Origin: Simmondsia chinensis
Lineage: Eukaryota > Streptophyta > Magnoliopsida > Caryophyllales > Simmondsiaceae
Reading direction: 5' to 3'
DNA: 64,000 nt
Assembly: GCA_018398585.1 (NCBI GenBank)
Contig: JAGTTD010000015.1
Span: forward strand, 25,625,478 to 25,689,477
Shown: in pieces, positions 7,854 through 19,040 of the stretch
How positions within the stretch are numbered: the stretch's first letter is position 1
Layout of the letters: every line of letters starts with the position of its first letter
Notes under the pieces: generated by a model
Databases searched by the model: none
The model's input: the letters and a program-made list of their open reading frames with translations, nothing else
Told to the model about the DNA's origin: nothing
Position numbers and translations under genes: made by a program

Positions 7854-10621
7854 TTTTTTCTGATAAAAAGCATCAAAGCCCATACAAAAATAGGCGCACT
7901 CATAGGAGTGAGGCCTGAGCCAGCCAAAACAACCAGCAAATAAGGAAACCAAAAGGAGCCAAAAAAAGGAAAAGAAAAACCCAGGACCTCAAAAGGAAAA
8001 AGCGCGACCCAGAACCAAAGAACTACAAGAGGACAAACCAAAACCGAAACCCAGACAAAAAGAAGCTTACAATGAAGACCCTGAAGCAAGCACGGAGACC
8101 CCAAAATAGAAGTGAAAGACCAACCGATAGGACGAAACCCATAAAGCCACACCAACACAACCAAGGCCCCAAGCACAATGAAAGGAAGACAGAAGGCAAA
8201 GAACAACAAAACGGCATGAAAACTCCCAAAACCAAAGGCGGCAAACGTGCATAGCAACGCCAAACAACCAAGGAACGGTGAAAATTGAAGAACGACACAA
8301 ACCAAGAAAGAGAAAAGCCTACTTCTGGCCAGATCTATGGGTTAGAATTCCTCTTGGGTTGTCTCTTCTTCTTCCTTTTCCGTAGATCTGGCGCTCCTTC
8401 ACATATAGATGTCATAAACTCATGGATCTCACTCTCTGGACCATCAAAGTGTAGCCCAAGCCTTTTACCAAGATTCCATGCCCTCGTCACTCTATCAGGG
8501 TTTCCTGGTTGAGGGTTGGTGGTTGTCTGACGGAAATCAATAGAACATCTACATCTGCCCGCCCGGGGGGGGGGGGGGGGGGGGGGGGAGGGGGGTTTAA
8601 GTTGATGAGAGTAATGGAATGTCCTGAGGGGATTAGGCCGCACTAGAAGGCCCATTAGGAGTTTCACTTATGTTAGAACCATTCGAGTGGTGATGTTGGC
8701 TTAATAGTTGCGTCCCATTCCTTTCCTCCTGAATATTCCTATTATGGTGTATGGACTCCTCAACCTCATTAAAGTTAAGTTGTACAAAACAATCAATGCC
8801 CTATTGATCTTCATACATGCTTGTTCCCTTCTCCTCCAATCCTTACCTGATGAGACTTTGTTGTTCCTTTCCACCCTCAAGCCCCAATCCATGTTCCATC
8901 TCCCTGCTTGGCCCGTTACCATCTCGGACATCATATTTAACCATTGGGGCACCCTTGTTTACATGCATCTTATGTGGCACCTACTCTGGAAAATAAGAAT
9001 TTGTTTGCTGTTTTACCTGGCTTTGGATTTCGGCTTCCTTTGACATCAGTATCGGAGAGGCCGTAGATTCAGGGATAATAGAAGAGTCTTCATCACCCCC
9101 ATTAGATTTTGGCTTTTCATTTTCTTCATTACATCTCTTCGCCCTTCCTTCAATCATAGCCATTACGAGGTCGCCATCAACTTTAGCTATAGCTGGATTT
9201 TCTATAGTTGGTGGATTGTCTAAATCCTCCTCTCTCCAGTCAGGCACATCTTCCTTAATTACCACGGAGAATTCTTATTGTTGAATGTAGAGCACTATCT
9301 TCTCTTCAATGAGAGGGCAATGGTTTGTATCAATCAACACCCATGCATATTCGAGAGAATTCCCCTGACCATAGCCGTTGCGGATATGGACCACCTCTGC
9401 CCAATACTCAGCAATGAGCTTGATGTTGTCCTCCTTGCAGCCTTGGATTGGGAGTCCTACAATTGATATCCATGTAGAATGCATATTCCATGTCTGTGTC
9501 TCCACCCACGGTTTGGCTTCTATGCACCATGAAAGAATCCAATCCTTCCCTTTCTCCACCATTCTATCCCGATCTTCAACACTTTGAAAAACCCATAGCA
9601 TTCTTAACTTTCCCAACTATTTTACCTCCACCTCGTTAACACCTCTCTTCCTTAATCGCTGTAATGCTTCTTTTCTGGTAGTGTGAACAAAGGTTTTGCA
9701 TATCAAGCTTTGATATAGCCATTCCATACTCTCATCTGCTAAGCTCCCATACACCATTTTAGTCTGGTTTTGTTGCTGGGAGTGAGCCATACCAGTTGCT
9801 CTTTCTATCTGATTGGTTTTTTTTTTCATTTTGATTCTGATCAATATTTAGGTACAGCCGATACCTTGCTTCATCACCACCTTGATAAGAGTTGTTCTCC
9901 CTCCCCTGTTCCATCGGGCCAACACCACATGGAACACCAGTCCCCTTCCTATCATACCTAGCAAACTTGACAAGGATTCTATTGTCTCTATTCATTATTC
10001 CATTCATTTCCACAATAGTCCTCTTCGCTGCCTGCCTATCACTAAATCTTACAAACCCAAAGCAGAAATTACTGTTCCATCTTCTTCTTTGGGAGACGTA
10101 AGTGCTTGTAATTTCCCCAAAGCATCTGAATAACTAATGTAACCAAGTATGGTCCATGCTCCATGGGAGGATATCAAAAAATAAATTGGTCATTTTAAAC
10201 TCATACAGCAAAATGCCAATATGTGTTTGTAACTTCCCCCGAAAGCTACTCCCCAAGTCAAGTGTGATGGAGAAGAGTGGAGAGGGGTGTACCCCTGGGG
10301 GAGAAAGGGCCACAAGGTCGGATGTGGTTGACCAACCGAAAAACGAACTACTATCAGTGACCTGGCCACTAGGGAGGCGATTTTTGGTGGAAATCGGGGT
10401 TCCAGTTGCAGGGCCGCCAAAAGACAAGGGCATGAAACACGAACTTGAGTTGGAGAAGCAAAATTGAGCAATTGATGGCACTAGTGTGTGGATTGGGATC
10501 TAGTGAGTCGGAGACACCCAGCAGTGGCAGCCGGGACCCCTGCACGCGCCGTCACGTGCCGCAGGGTCTGAGCGGAGAAGAGTATTTTGAAAATCGCTAG
10601 GGCTTAGCGGAGATTCAAAGG
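7854..10621 (-). mobile_element. LINE insertion with ORF1 only, 15-bp TSD
   Basis: The element lies between TTTGCGTGAGTATCT (7839-7853) and TTTGCGCGGGTATCT (10622-10636), a 15-bp duplication with two mismatches, which proves a single insertion into the outer Copia LTR. Its 3' end is on the left: T7 at 7853-7859 is the short A tail on the minus strand. Reading on the minus strand it has a short 5' leader, a degenerate ORF1 (about 10481-8335) and a G/T-rich 3' UTR (8334-7860). No endonuclease or reverse transcriptase ORF2 is present anywhere between the TSDs. L1-type retrotransposons need ORF2, so this copy was moved in trans or lost ORF2. Confidence 0.8.
8335..10481 (-). pseudogene. LINE ORF1 (RRM + DUF4283-like), broken
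   Basis: In plant LINEs ORF1 is the RNA-binding protein of the retrotransposition particle. The N-terminal part (minus, from 10190) reads like an RRM: FFDILPWSMDHTWL (RNP2-like), then NFCFGFVRF (RNP1-like) and NGIMNRDNRILVKFARYDRK. A second domain (9616-9275) reads STWISIVGLPIQGCKEDNIK and later EVVHIRNG, as in the DUF4283-like domain of plant LINE ORF1. The C-terminus (8460-8335) reads AWNLGKRLGLHFDGPE and a basic tail. In-frame stops lie at 10134-10136, 9617-9619, 9275-9277 and 8981-8983. Frameshifts occur near 9760-9844 and 8960. A 24-base G run (8565-8588) falls inside the C-terminal part. Confidence 0.75.
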
Positions 10622-10726
10622 TTTGCGCGGGTATCTGTGACTTTTAGAATAATTAAGTATGTTTTAAAGAGTATGTCTCTTCATGTGAAAAGATATGTCT
10701 CTACATGAAAAAATACTTGGGACTTC

Positions 10727-10734
10727 TATATAAA
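10727..10734 (+). promoter_or_regulatory. TATA box of outer Copia 5' LTR
   Basis: TATATAAA lies in the LTR at the same relative place as TATATAAA at 25847-25854 in the 3' LTR, followed in both by the conserved AAATTCAAG and GAAGAACTTGGGG. This is the probable U3/R boundary. Confidence 0.6.
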
Positions 10735-10976
10735 GCTCACCAAATTCAAGATTGAAGAACTTGGGGAAAAACATAACTTGGAAAAAATATTATTCTCTCA
10801 TTCTTTAATCTTAGTTATCCATCTTTTCTATGCTTTTACTCTTACTTTGTTTTTGAGTTTCATTGTATCCCTTAGACTATTTTAGTATCCATGAAATAAG
10901 TCTTAAGGAAAAGGTTCTCTAAATGCCTTGAAGCCGATGACTGAATTTGATACCTGTTTTTTTAATTTCCCTAACA

Positions 10977-11155
10977 ATCTTAAGACTTAATTTCTTTCAT
11001 GAAAATGGCTTCTTATCTTAGTGTGATTTGATGGTCAACTTTGTTAGATTGGAGAAAGTGATTAAGAGAGAAATGAGATTTTTTTCTTGGATCATTCTAT
11101 TATATAAATTACTATAGATCAATGTATTTTTTCTCATTCAAATTTAGGTGAAAAC
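10977..11155 (+). other. 5' internal leader of outer Copia
   Basis: This short AT-rich stretch follows the 5' LTR end and runs to the insertion of the minus-strand Copia. I do not see a clear tRNA-Met PBS; it may have decayed. No coding sequence is visible. Confidence 0.45.
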
Positions 11156-11508
11156 TGTAGAAAATGACAAGCAATATAACTTGAACAATGAAGAGCACTT
11201 GGAACGAGATAATAATCTTGGATGATTGAATTAATAATAATATTAGCCTATTTATAATTTACATCAAGGCAAATGAAAAGGTGCAAGATTAAAAGGAATC
11301 CTAGGCAAAATACATCAAAGCAATTCTGGATCTAGAAAAATAAAAGAATGAAGAAAGCATTCATGGGGCCAATTACTACATTGTGGCCGGTTACAAGAGA
11401 AGCCAAGGAGGGAGAATAAAGACCAAAAATTACTACCCTAATTTAATTCTAGATCTAATTTATTCCATTACATTAAAAACAAATACAATAAAACAAATAT
11501 AGAATTCA
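11156..11508 (-). repeat. 3' LTR of Copia element 1
   Basis: This is a 353-bp LTR. On the minus strand it starts TGAATTCTATATTTG and ends TTTTCTACA. A TATAAATA motif (minus strand) lies at 11249-11256. The adjacent CTCCCCCTC at 11512-11520 is the polypurine tract read on the plus strand. Confidence 0.85.
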
Positions 11509-11518
11509 ATACTCCCCC

Positions 11519-13150
11519 TCAAGTTGGAGCATGGAGGTTAACAATACCCAACTTGCGGAGAAGTGCGGAGAACGAGGATAAACCGAGTGCCTTTGTGAAG
11601 ACATTCGCCACTTGACCTGTAGACCTAACAAAAGAAATGAAAATTTCTTTTGCTAACAACTTTTCACGAACAAAATGACAATTAATCTCTATGTGCTTCG
11701 CTCTCTCATGAAACACCGGGTTAGAAGCGATATGAAGGGCCACCTGATTATAACAAAACAATATGGCAGGAAGGTTAGTGCAAACTTGGAGATCACGTAA
11801 TATGCGCCTCAACCATACTAACTCACTAGTAACCGTAGCCATGGCTCGATACTCTGCTTCAGCGGAAGAACGAGAAACAACAGGTTGCTTCTTAGAACGC
11901 CATGATACTGGGGAATCTCCAAAAAATACCACAAAACCTGTAGTGGAACGTCTAGAAGTAGGGCAACCTTCCCAGTCAACATCACAATAAGCACGAAGAG
12001 ATAAATCACACGCATGGGGAAGAAAAATACCCTGACCCGGTGTTCCCTTAACATAGCAAAGAACACGGTAGGCCGCTTCTAAATGCGATACTTGGGGATC
12101 ATGCATAAACTGACTAAGGATTTTAACTGCATAACAAATGTCGTGTCGAGTAATGGTTAGGTCAAGAAGTCTCCCTACTATTCGACGATACTGTCCCGGA
12201 TCCTTTACACGGTCTCCTTCCCCATCAACTAGACGATGGTTTTGAACTATGGGAGTGGAAGTGGGTTTTGCACCTAAAAGGGCTGTCTCACTCAAAATGT
12301 CAAGGGCATATTTTCTTTGACTCAAAACTATTCCATCTTTGGTATGAGCAACCTCTATTCCAAGAAAATATTTCACTGGCCCTAAGTTCTTTATTCCTAA
12401 CTGTTTATCGAGTTTGGACTTGACCTCTTTTATGTGATCCACATTATTTCCAGTTATGATAACATCATCAACATACACCAATACACTAGTGAAGACCGAC
12501 CCACGAACATATGTAAACAAAGAGTAATCCGACTTGGATTGTGTAAAACCAATGGCAACCAAAAATGACACAAACTTTTGATTCCAGTTACGAAAAGCTT
12601 GTTTAAGGCCATAAAGGGATTTGCGTAACCGACAGACTTTGCCCTGATGTTGCTTTTCAAACCCTTGAGGAAGTTTCATATAAACTTCCTCATCTAAATC
12701 ACCACGTAAAAAGGCATTGTTTACATCTAACTAATGTATAACCCAATCCCTAGCGGCTGCAACTGCAAGAACGTATCTAACTGTGACAAGTTTAGCAACG
12801 GGAGCAAAAGTGTCACCATAATCGATACCTTCAACTTGAGTATAACCCTTGGCAACCAACCGTGCCTTGTAACCCTCAATGGTACCGTCTGACTTGTACT
12901 TTATCTTGTAGACCCACTTGGAGTCTATGGCTCGCTTCCCGGGAGGTAACTCCTCCAATGTCCATGTCTTATTCTGTTCTAGAGCCGAAATCTCCTTCTC
13001 CATAGCCTCTCTCCAATGTTTATGTTCAACTGCCTGAGAGAAATTTCGTGGCTCATCACCCGAGGTGATGGCTTTAAGCAAAGATGAATGTGAGTTAGAG
13101 AATCGCGCATTAGAGACAAAATTTGACAAAGGATAAACCATACCTGAGTC
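11519..13150 (-). pseudogene. Copia 1 reverse transcriptase-RNase H
   Basis: The RVT_2 domain starts around HWREAMEKEISAL and includes SKWVYKIK, GYKARLVAKGYTQ, SLYGLKQA and the catalytic motif LVYVDDVIITG. RNase H follows with YCDVDWEGCPTSRRSTTG, VSWRSKKQPVVSRSSAEAEY and the C-terminal NVFTKAL. All blocks are in one frame down to the stop at 11519. A TAG stop at 12731-12733 interrupts the chain just before LDVNNAFLRG, where Copia elements usually have Gln, so it looks like a single C-to-T change. The product would reverse-transcribe element RNA in the particle. Copy inactivated by the stop. Confidence 0.88.
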
Positions 13151-13549
13151 GGCTGAAGAAGCGGTAGAACGAGGATGGGCTATAGACGAAGGAACATCCA
13201 CTATATAATCTCGGTACTTTACTGGCATTGAGCGAACCTGACCCGGCCTTCCAGAGCCATCCTCCTGCGTTCGTTGTTGGGGGCTGTCCACCCCCTGTCT
13301 TGGTGCTGCAGCACCTGGTTCTGGTGCTGCAGTACCAGTCCCTGTCGGTGGTACAGCCACTGACAGGTCTACTAAATCCGATGGTGGTTCAGCCACCACC
13401 GGTGCCTCCTGTACCTGTGTCCTCCCACGCACTTTGTTATCCACATACTGTATTAAATCAATTTCATTATCATCATTTCTTCGCTCTTCCTTCTCAAGAT
13501 AAGGAAATATGTCTTCATAGAAAATTACATCATGTGAAACAGTCATCTT

Positions 13550-14239
13550 CCTGTTATCTAAATCAAAAATCTTATAGCCTTTTTTTCCATGTGGATACCC
13601 AATGAAAACACATTTAGTTGCAGGATTACCAAATTTATCCTTGTTACGATCCTTATGATGAACATAGCATAAAGACCCAAAGACACGTAAATGACCAAAA
13701 GAGGGTGCTTTTCCAAGTAATACCTCATAGGGACTCTGGTTTTCTAATCGTTGTGTTGGCATGAGATTAATCAAATAGGCCGTCGTTAGGACACATTCTC
13801 CCCAAAATTGAATAGGAAGACCTGCTTCAAACCGAAGGGCCCCAGCCACCTCAAGAAGATGTCTGTGTTTTCTTTCTACGACCCCATTTTGTTGTGGTGT
13901 GTCGGTGCATGAATTTTGTACTTGAATCCCTTTTCCTGCATAGAAACTGAGTCAAGGACCAAAAAGAAACTCCGCACCATTATCGCTCCTTACTTGCTTT
14001 ACACATTTGTTGTACTGAGTTTGTATAACTTGACAAAAATCCATAAGGATTCTATGAGATTGAGACTTATCTCTCATCAAATAAACCCAAGTACACCTGC
14101 TATAATCATCAATGATGGTAAGAAAAAACCGAGCACCAGTCATGGACAAAGTATGATAAGGACCCCAAATGTCACAATGAATCAATTCAAAACATTGCCC
14201 AGTCTTGCTAACAGAAACGGGGAAAGGTAAACGAGTCTA
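13550..14239 (-). pseudogene. Copia 1 integrase
   Basis: The catalytic core is readable: first Asp in IHCDIWGPYHTL, second in VRSDNGAEF and the Glu in NGVVERKHR. After that come AYLINLMPTQRL, HLRVFGSLCYVHHKDRNKDK and FIGYPHGKKGYKIFD, typical of the Copia integrase C-terminal part. Stops interrupt at 14237-14239 (between the pre-integrase domain and the core) and at 13952-13954. The same frame is kept on both sides. The enzyme inserts cDNA into the genome; this copy is broken. Confidence 0.88.
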
Positions 14240-14844
14240 TTTTGCCCGATGGCAAGAATCACAAACAACATCAAAAGAAGTACCAAAATCCAAATTCAAA
14301 ACTTTCGACAATTTATTAAAAGTTACATGCCCCATTCTACGATGCCATAACAAAGACCTCTCTATAGGAACCAACACATGCGTAACCGAAGGTGCGACCG
14401 ATCCCTCCAAAAGGTATGGCCCATCTCGTTGTCTACCCACTCCAATCAGCTTCCTCGATGGTAGGTCTTGTACGACACAACAATTTGAATAAAATGTCAA
14501 TGCACAATTCCTATCTCTAGTCAACTTGCTAACTGAAAGGAGATTGCACTGAAAACCGGGAATGCACAAAATATTCTCAAGAGTAAGGTTGCTAGAAACA
14601 ATGGCATTCCTATGTGCGAAACTGACAAAGAATTCCCATTTGGAAGTCTAACCGGTTTGACTTTGGTGTTAACTTGAACACTATCTAAAACAAAATTTGA
14701 ACAAACCATATGGTCGGAAGCACCCGTATCAATGATCCAAACGGAATTAAACAAAGCCTGACCTGACATATTGACACAAGGAGAACTTCCCTCGGCACTG
14801 AGTAGAGACAATAGCTGCTGATATTGAGACACCGACAACCCCAC
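14237..14844 (-). pseudogene. Copia 1 protease and GAG-pre-integrase domain
   Basis: The retropepsin active site is intact as WIIDTGASDHMVCS (about 14745-14705). A frameshift near 14600 then moves the chain to the frame used by integrase. The pre-integrase segment reads CNLLSVSKLTRD and LLWHRRMGH, the His/Cys zinc-binding motif, followed by CDSCHRAK. The protease frame also differs from the gag frame upstream, so two frame changes flank it; the gag-protease one could in principle be a programmed shift but more likely is decay. Confidence 0.82.
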
Positions 14845-14944
14845 AACCGGGCTGTCGTACTACAGAGGTGCTGCTGGAGCACCCGGCGCCAGCAGCAACA
14901 AAGGCTGCTGGTGGCGCGGCGCCGGCTATGCTGCTGGCTGCGCA

Positions 14945-15874
14945 TTAGCGGTTCTGTCCCCGGTTCTTCCATCCTGCTGGGTAACCTATGAGCTCGTAGC
15001 AACGGTCCTTTGTGTGATCCTGTCTCTTGCAATGAGAACATGACAACCGATTATTGCGCTTGGGAGTTTGCCCATTGAGATTGGGCAAATCTCCCCCACT
15101 CGCTCCAACATTCCCTTTCTCTACGAGAGCCGTAGCTTCAGGGTTAACAACACTACCTGAGGCAACACTCTGTTGCTTCTCTTCCTGACACAAGGTAGCA
15201 TAAGCATTGGACACATTGGGAAGTGGCTTGGTGTTCATGAGTTGGGACCTTATGGTAGAAAAGGAAGGGTCCAAACCCATCAACAAATCAAGCAACCTTT
15301 CCATGTCTCTTATGGCCGCGAAAGCTTGCCCCGAGCCACAAGTACAAGGGGGAATAGCCACAAGAGTGTAAAGTTCGTCCCATAGGGACCTTAACTTGGT
15401 GAAATAGTCAAATATCGACATATTATCTTGTCTTAAGTGTGAAATCTCACGCTTAATTTCATAAACCCGTGGTACATTTTCTTGGGAAAAACGTTCATTC
15501 AAGTCTAGCCAAACGTCACGCGTAGAATCAAAATACGCAATACTTGAATTGATTTCTTTAGAAACTGAATTGGATAGCCAAGAAGAAACCTTCGAATCAC
15601 AGGCACTTCAATCTTCGAAATCCGGAGAATCTTCCTCCGGTTTCTTGATACTACCATCAAGAAAACCAATTTTACGTTTGGCCTTAAAGACCTTAAAAAT
15701 AGAGCGCCTCCAAGCCGGGAAATTTGGGCTGGTTAAAATATCTTGCACGAAAACAAGCCCCGGATGATCCGAGGGGTGAAGATAATAAGGTGAGTTCACA
15801 TCGGGAACTCCCCCTGAAACTTGAACTGGCGCAACGGTTTGGTTAGAAACTTCACTCGAATTTTCGTTATTCAT
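14945..15874 (-). pseudogene. Copia 1 gag with CCHC zinc knuckle
   Basis: The start is set at the ATG complementary to 15872-15874 (MNNENSS). The N-terminal part reads YYLHPSDHPGLVFVQDIL and WRRSIFKVFKAKRKIGFLDG, as in Copia gag (UBN2-type). A TGA at 15608-15610 breaks it; the frame continues with VSSWLSNSVSKEI, NERFSQEN and ends with the knuckle CSHCKRQDHTKDRC (C-x2-C-x4-H-x4-C). Gag builds the particle shell and packages RNA. Length is normal for the family apart from the stop. Confidence 0.85.
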
Positions 15875-15982
15875 TTTAAGATGCGTAAAATAACACAAAT
15901 AAAACAAGAAATATGAAAATTCAAGATGTTTGGCTTATAGTGAGGCACGGCTAGACAACACGAGCGACGACCTGGATCTAAT

Positions 15983-15997
15983 CCCGCTCTGATACCA
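15983..15997 (-). promoter_or_regulatory. Primer binding site of Copia 1 (initiator tRNA-Met)
   Basis: On the minus strand TGGTATCAGAGCGGG directly follows the 5' LTR end TTCTACA, complementary to the 3' end of initiator tRNA-Met, the usual Copia primer. Confidence 0.9.
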
Positions 15998-16351
15998 TGT
16001 AGAAAAATGACAAGCAATATAACTTGAACAATGAAGAACACTTGGAACGAGAGAATAATCTTGGATGATTGAATTAACAATAATACTAGCCTATTTATAA
16101 TTTATATCAAGGCAAATGAAAAGGTGTAAGACTAAAAGGAATCCTAGGCAAAATACATCAAAGCAATTCTAGATCTGGAAAAATAAAAGAATGAAGAAAG
16201 CATTCATGGGGCCAATTACTACATTGTGGCCGGTTACAAGAGAAGCCAAGGAGGGAGAATAAAGACCAAAAATTACTACCCTAATTTAATTCTAGATCTA
16301 ATTTATTCTATTACATTAAAAACAAATACAATAAAACAAATATAGAATTCA
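15998..16351 (-). repeat. 5' LTR of Copia element 1
   Basis: This is a 354-bp LTR matching 11156-11508 with one extra A and about ten substitutions. The TATAAATA promoter motif on the minus strand lies at 16092-16099. Being upstream of gag it is the promoter copy. Confidence 0.85.
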
Positions 16352-17995
16352 ACCATGGCACGTTCTTTAATATATATGGATCATGGTATATTTTTTGATT
16401 TGAATTTCTAAGATGTGTGGGATTTGTGTTTATGTATGGTTTATGCATATAGTTATTTGTGGAACTAGAACACAAGATTGGAAATTCATGATTTTTCATT
16501 TAAACATATCCCATTTAAAAGGAATTGAATTTCCAATCATGCGGTTATTACTTTTGATGTAAGAATCATGTGAATTGTATTACAACCACAAGTTTGTCCG
16601 CATGCAACAGACAGGATTTCGTATGCATGCTTACTGTAATGAAAAATATATATATCAAACAAAATTAAAAAAGTAATATAATAGAATCGCGCATTCTGCA
16701 CATAAGTTTCTATCATCATTTTATGAAGACTTTCGCTCACACATGAATGATGAAAGAATTTATACTTACTCTGTATGTAAAATAGATGTTACATGTATGT
16801 ATTTGGGTACATTGAAAATAAAAAAAATTAATAATTACGGTTTCAAACAATTAAGCCGTTGCATGTAATGGCTTTTTAAATGGAATATGCTATTGAGTAC
16901 AAATCAAACCCTCTTCCTACTACGCAAGATAATAAGGCACTTAACTATTGATCCTTAAGCCATGTTTTGTATAATTAGCAAAAGAAAATGTATATATGCA
17001 ATTTTAGTATTTAAAACCTAGTGATTAAAATCTGGTAAACTATAGTGGTTAAAAATTGATGATAAGAATTTAAGGATAGTAAGCAAATTGTGATACATAT
17101 TTGTTATAAATTGGTAATATGAAAATTTTATGTTTTTGATGGTTGTTAAAACCAGAAGTTAAGGCAATGCCAAAAGGGAGATTCTTTTTGGGTGGTTGTT
17201 GAAACCGATGCTGAGACGATGCCAAAATTAATAGCCTTATTGAATTTTATTATGAACTAGTAATATGGAAAAAGTTTAAAGGGCATTAATGTATACAATA
17301 ACATTGTTTTATTTCATAAAATTACTGCTTATAAATGTTTTATACATCCTTGTTAAAAGCCAATTCAAATGCTTTTAAAGTTATATGCAACTTTCTATGC
17401 CAAATACACATGCAAAAAGGAAGATATCTTGTAAAGATATATCATATCTATAAGGTCACATCTTATGTATGTGTTTATGTAAAGATGTACTTGTTCACGC
17501 TTAGTTTGTGGTATACATTATATCAGAACATTATGAAAATTTGGGTATACATATAAGTAGAAAGGAACAATTGGTTTTTCATGGAATACGAAAATGTATT
17601 CATAGTTTAGATTTATAATAAAAATATATAATTGAGTGAGAGACGTTAAAGGTAAAATAATGATAATCAAAGTTTGATTTTCATTGTTGAGAGCCACATA
17701 TACACTTTGCTATGTAATTGTCCTTTTGATACTCATAAATATTTGCATATGTGAATATAATGTAATATTTGCATGTTTACTTTGCAATAAATGCCCCAGT
17801 GAATATTGCATGCGTAAATGTTGACGCGAAAATTAACGCATGTGTGCAGTTAATGATACACCCTCATAACGATCTAATGGGTAGTATATCCATATATATA
17901 TATATTCAAACTTATGGAAAAGAATTTGAGTATAATACTGTATATTTGTTAATGGAGTTATAAGGTTAATGCCTATTCAATTAATATAATTACTG
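16352..17995 (+). other. Interior of outer Copia, decayed, non-coding
   Basis: This 1.6-kb stretch between the two nested Copia elements should be the gag/pol region of the outer element, but I find no frame with family resemblance; it is very AT-rich. A diverged direct repeat, GGTTGTTRAAACC...ATGCCAAAA, occurs at 17141-17175 and 17194-17227. Confidence 0.45.
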
Positions 17996-18000
17996 CATGC

Positions 18001-18428
18001 TGTTGAGGTTGGAGACTTCTGGGCTTCTCCAACAGCCCTAAAGTCTGGAATATTCTAGACAAGACCCTTCACATGGTGTGACTCTTCATTTGAACATATT
18101 TACTGCAGTCCCTTCATATGGCTAGCAGTAATGGAGAGGCTCTTTGGTTTCCATGGTAGTTCTGATTCTTGAGGCTTATATATAGGGCCTGATTTCTTGT
18201 TGTAAAGGCAGAACAAGTGAGGAAACAAAGAAAGAAAGAAGAGTGAGAGTGAGAGAAAAACACTCTCGCGATACCTCTGATTTCTCATAGTGAAATTCGT
18301 TGCTCCCCCTCTATGGACGTAGGCTTCGGCTGAACCATGTAAATCTTTGTGTCTCTCTTCTTCCCCTACCCTGTTTTCGTTATTTTAGAACCCAATCTAG
18401 GGTTTCGGTGTGTGTGAGTAACTTAACA
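18001..18428 (+). repeat. 5' LTR of Copia element 2
   Basis: It begins TGTTGAGGTTGGAG and ends GTAACTTAACA. TATATATA at 18177-18184, followed by GGGCCTGATTTC, is the likely core promoter. Purine-rich GAAAGAAAGAAGAGTGAGAGTGAGAG lies downstream. Confidence 0.88.
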
Positions 18429-18430
18429 AC

Positions 18431-18443
18431 TGGTATCAGAGCC
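18431..18443 (+). promoter_or_regulatory. Primer binding site of Copia 2 (initiator tRNA-Met)
   Basis: TGGTATCAGAGCC starts two bases after the LTR end, complementary to the initiator tRNA-Met 3' end. Confidence 0.9.
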
Positions 18444-19040
18444 TGATTAGACCCAAATCGGGTCTGATAGAGGCGAAGGAGGAAGAAAGAGGACGGACGC
18501 AGCTTGGTGGTGCTCTGGCGGTGCTCTCGGTGGTCGGAGGTGTACGGAGCTGGTGGTCTCCAGCCTAGATCTGGTGGTTCGTGGTGCTTGGTGGTTGTAG
18601 CGGCGGCAGAGGTGATCAGATCTGGTGTTCTCCGGCTATATTTGGCATTTTTTCCGACTTTGGTGATGAAGAGCCGGTGGTGGTGGTCTTGTAATCGACC
18701 AAACATGCGTCTCCGGTGGCTGTTCTATCTGAAATCGACAAAGTCATCGAAATCTGGTGGTGATTTCAGGCGACAGTGGTTGTTTGTCGGTGGTGTGAAG
18801 TTTTTTGGGAGAGAGAGAGAGCTTGGGGAGAAGGTGAAGGTCTGAAAAAAAGTGAGGGAGTGAAACTGTTGTGAGGAGAGAGAAAACCCTAAGCTCATTT
18901 AAAAAAAAAAAAGTTGTTTTTGGCCCATGTTTGAAAAAAAAAAAAGCCCAAATTAAAAACTTATTTATCAGCCCAATTTAATTTTGACCATACTTTTCTC
19001 TTGAAGAAAAATAGTTTTCAGCCAAACAGTAAATTTTTCA
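18444..19040 (+). other. Leader of Copia 2
   Basis: This untranslated stretch between PBS and gag is rich in TGGTGG/CGGTGG words. An open frame at 18504-18845 has biased composition and no family resemblance, so I do not call it a gene. Confidence 0.5.

Larger units (their letters stand above)
7655..10976 (+). repeat. 5' LTR of outer Copia, split by a LINE
   Basis: The LTR consists of 7655-7853 and 10622-10976, about 540 bp after removing the duplicated target. Both parts align collinearly with the 3' LTR at 25579-26094, including GTGTATCGACACA, TTTGCG, TATATAAAG and the end CCCTAACA. The halves have many substitutions relative to the 3' LTR, so the outer element is old. Confidence 0.8.
11156..16351 (-). 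mobile_element. Ty1/Copia element 1, nearly complete, minus strand
   Basis: LTRs lie at 11156-11508 and 15998-16351 (TGTAG...TTCA on the plus strand; about ten substitutions between them by eye, so roughly 97% alike). On the minus strand the order is 5' LTR, PBS, gag, protease, integrase, RT-RNase H, purine tract, 3' LTR, which is the Copia order. It sits inside the outer Copia interior. The immediate flanks, AAAAC on the left and ACCAT on the right, do not match, so no target duplication is visible. The frames are largely preserved, with a few stops and two frameshifts. Confidence 0.9.

Noticed and set aside
7835..8305. 156-codon hydrophobic minus-strand frame resembling a membrane protein
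   Set aside because: It lies in the G/T-rich 3' UTR of the LINE; the hydrophobicity comes from TTT/GTT codons. Overlapping frames look equally hydrophobic.
13228..13605. 125-codon plus-strand frame
   Set aside because: It is antisense to the linker between integrase and RT of Copia 1, which is read on the minus strand.
18504..18845. 113-codon frame in the Copia 2 leader
   Set aside because: GTGG-rich repeats between PBS and gag give a Val/Trp/Gly-biased frame with no motif; gag starts at 19041.
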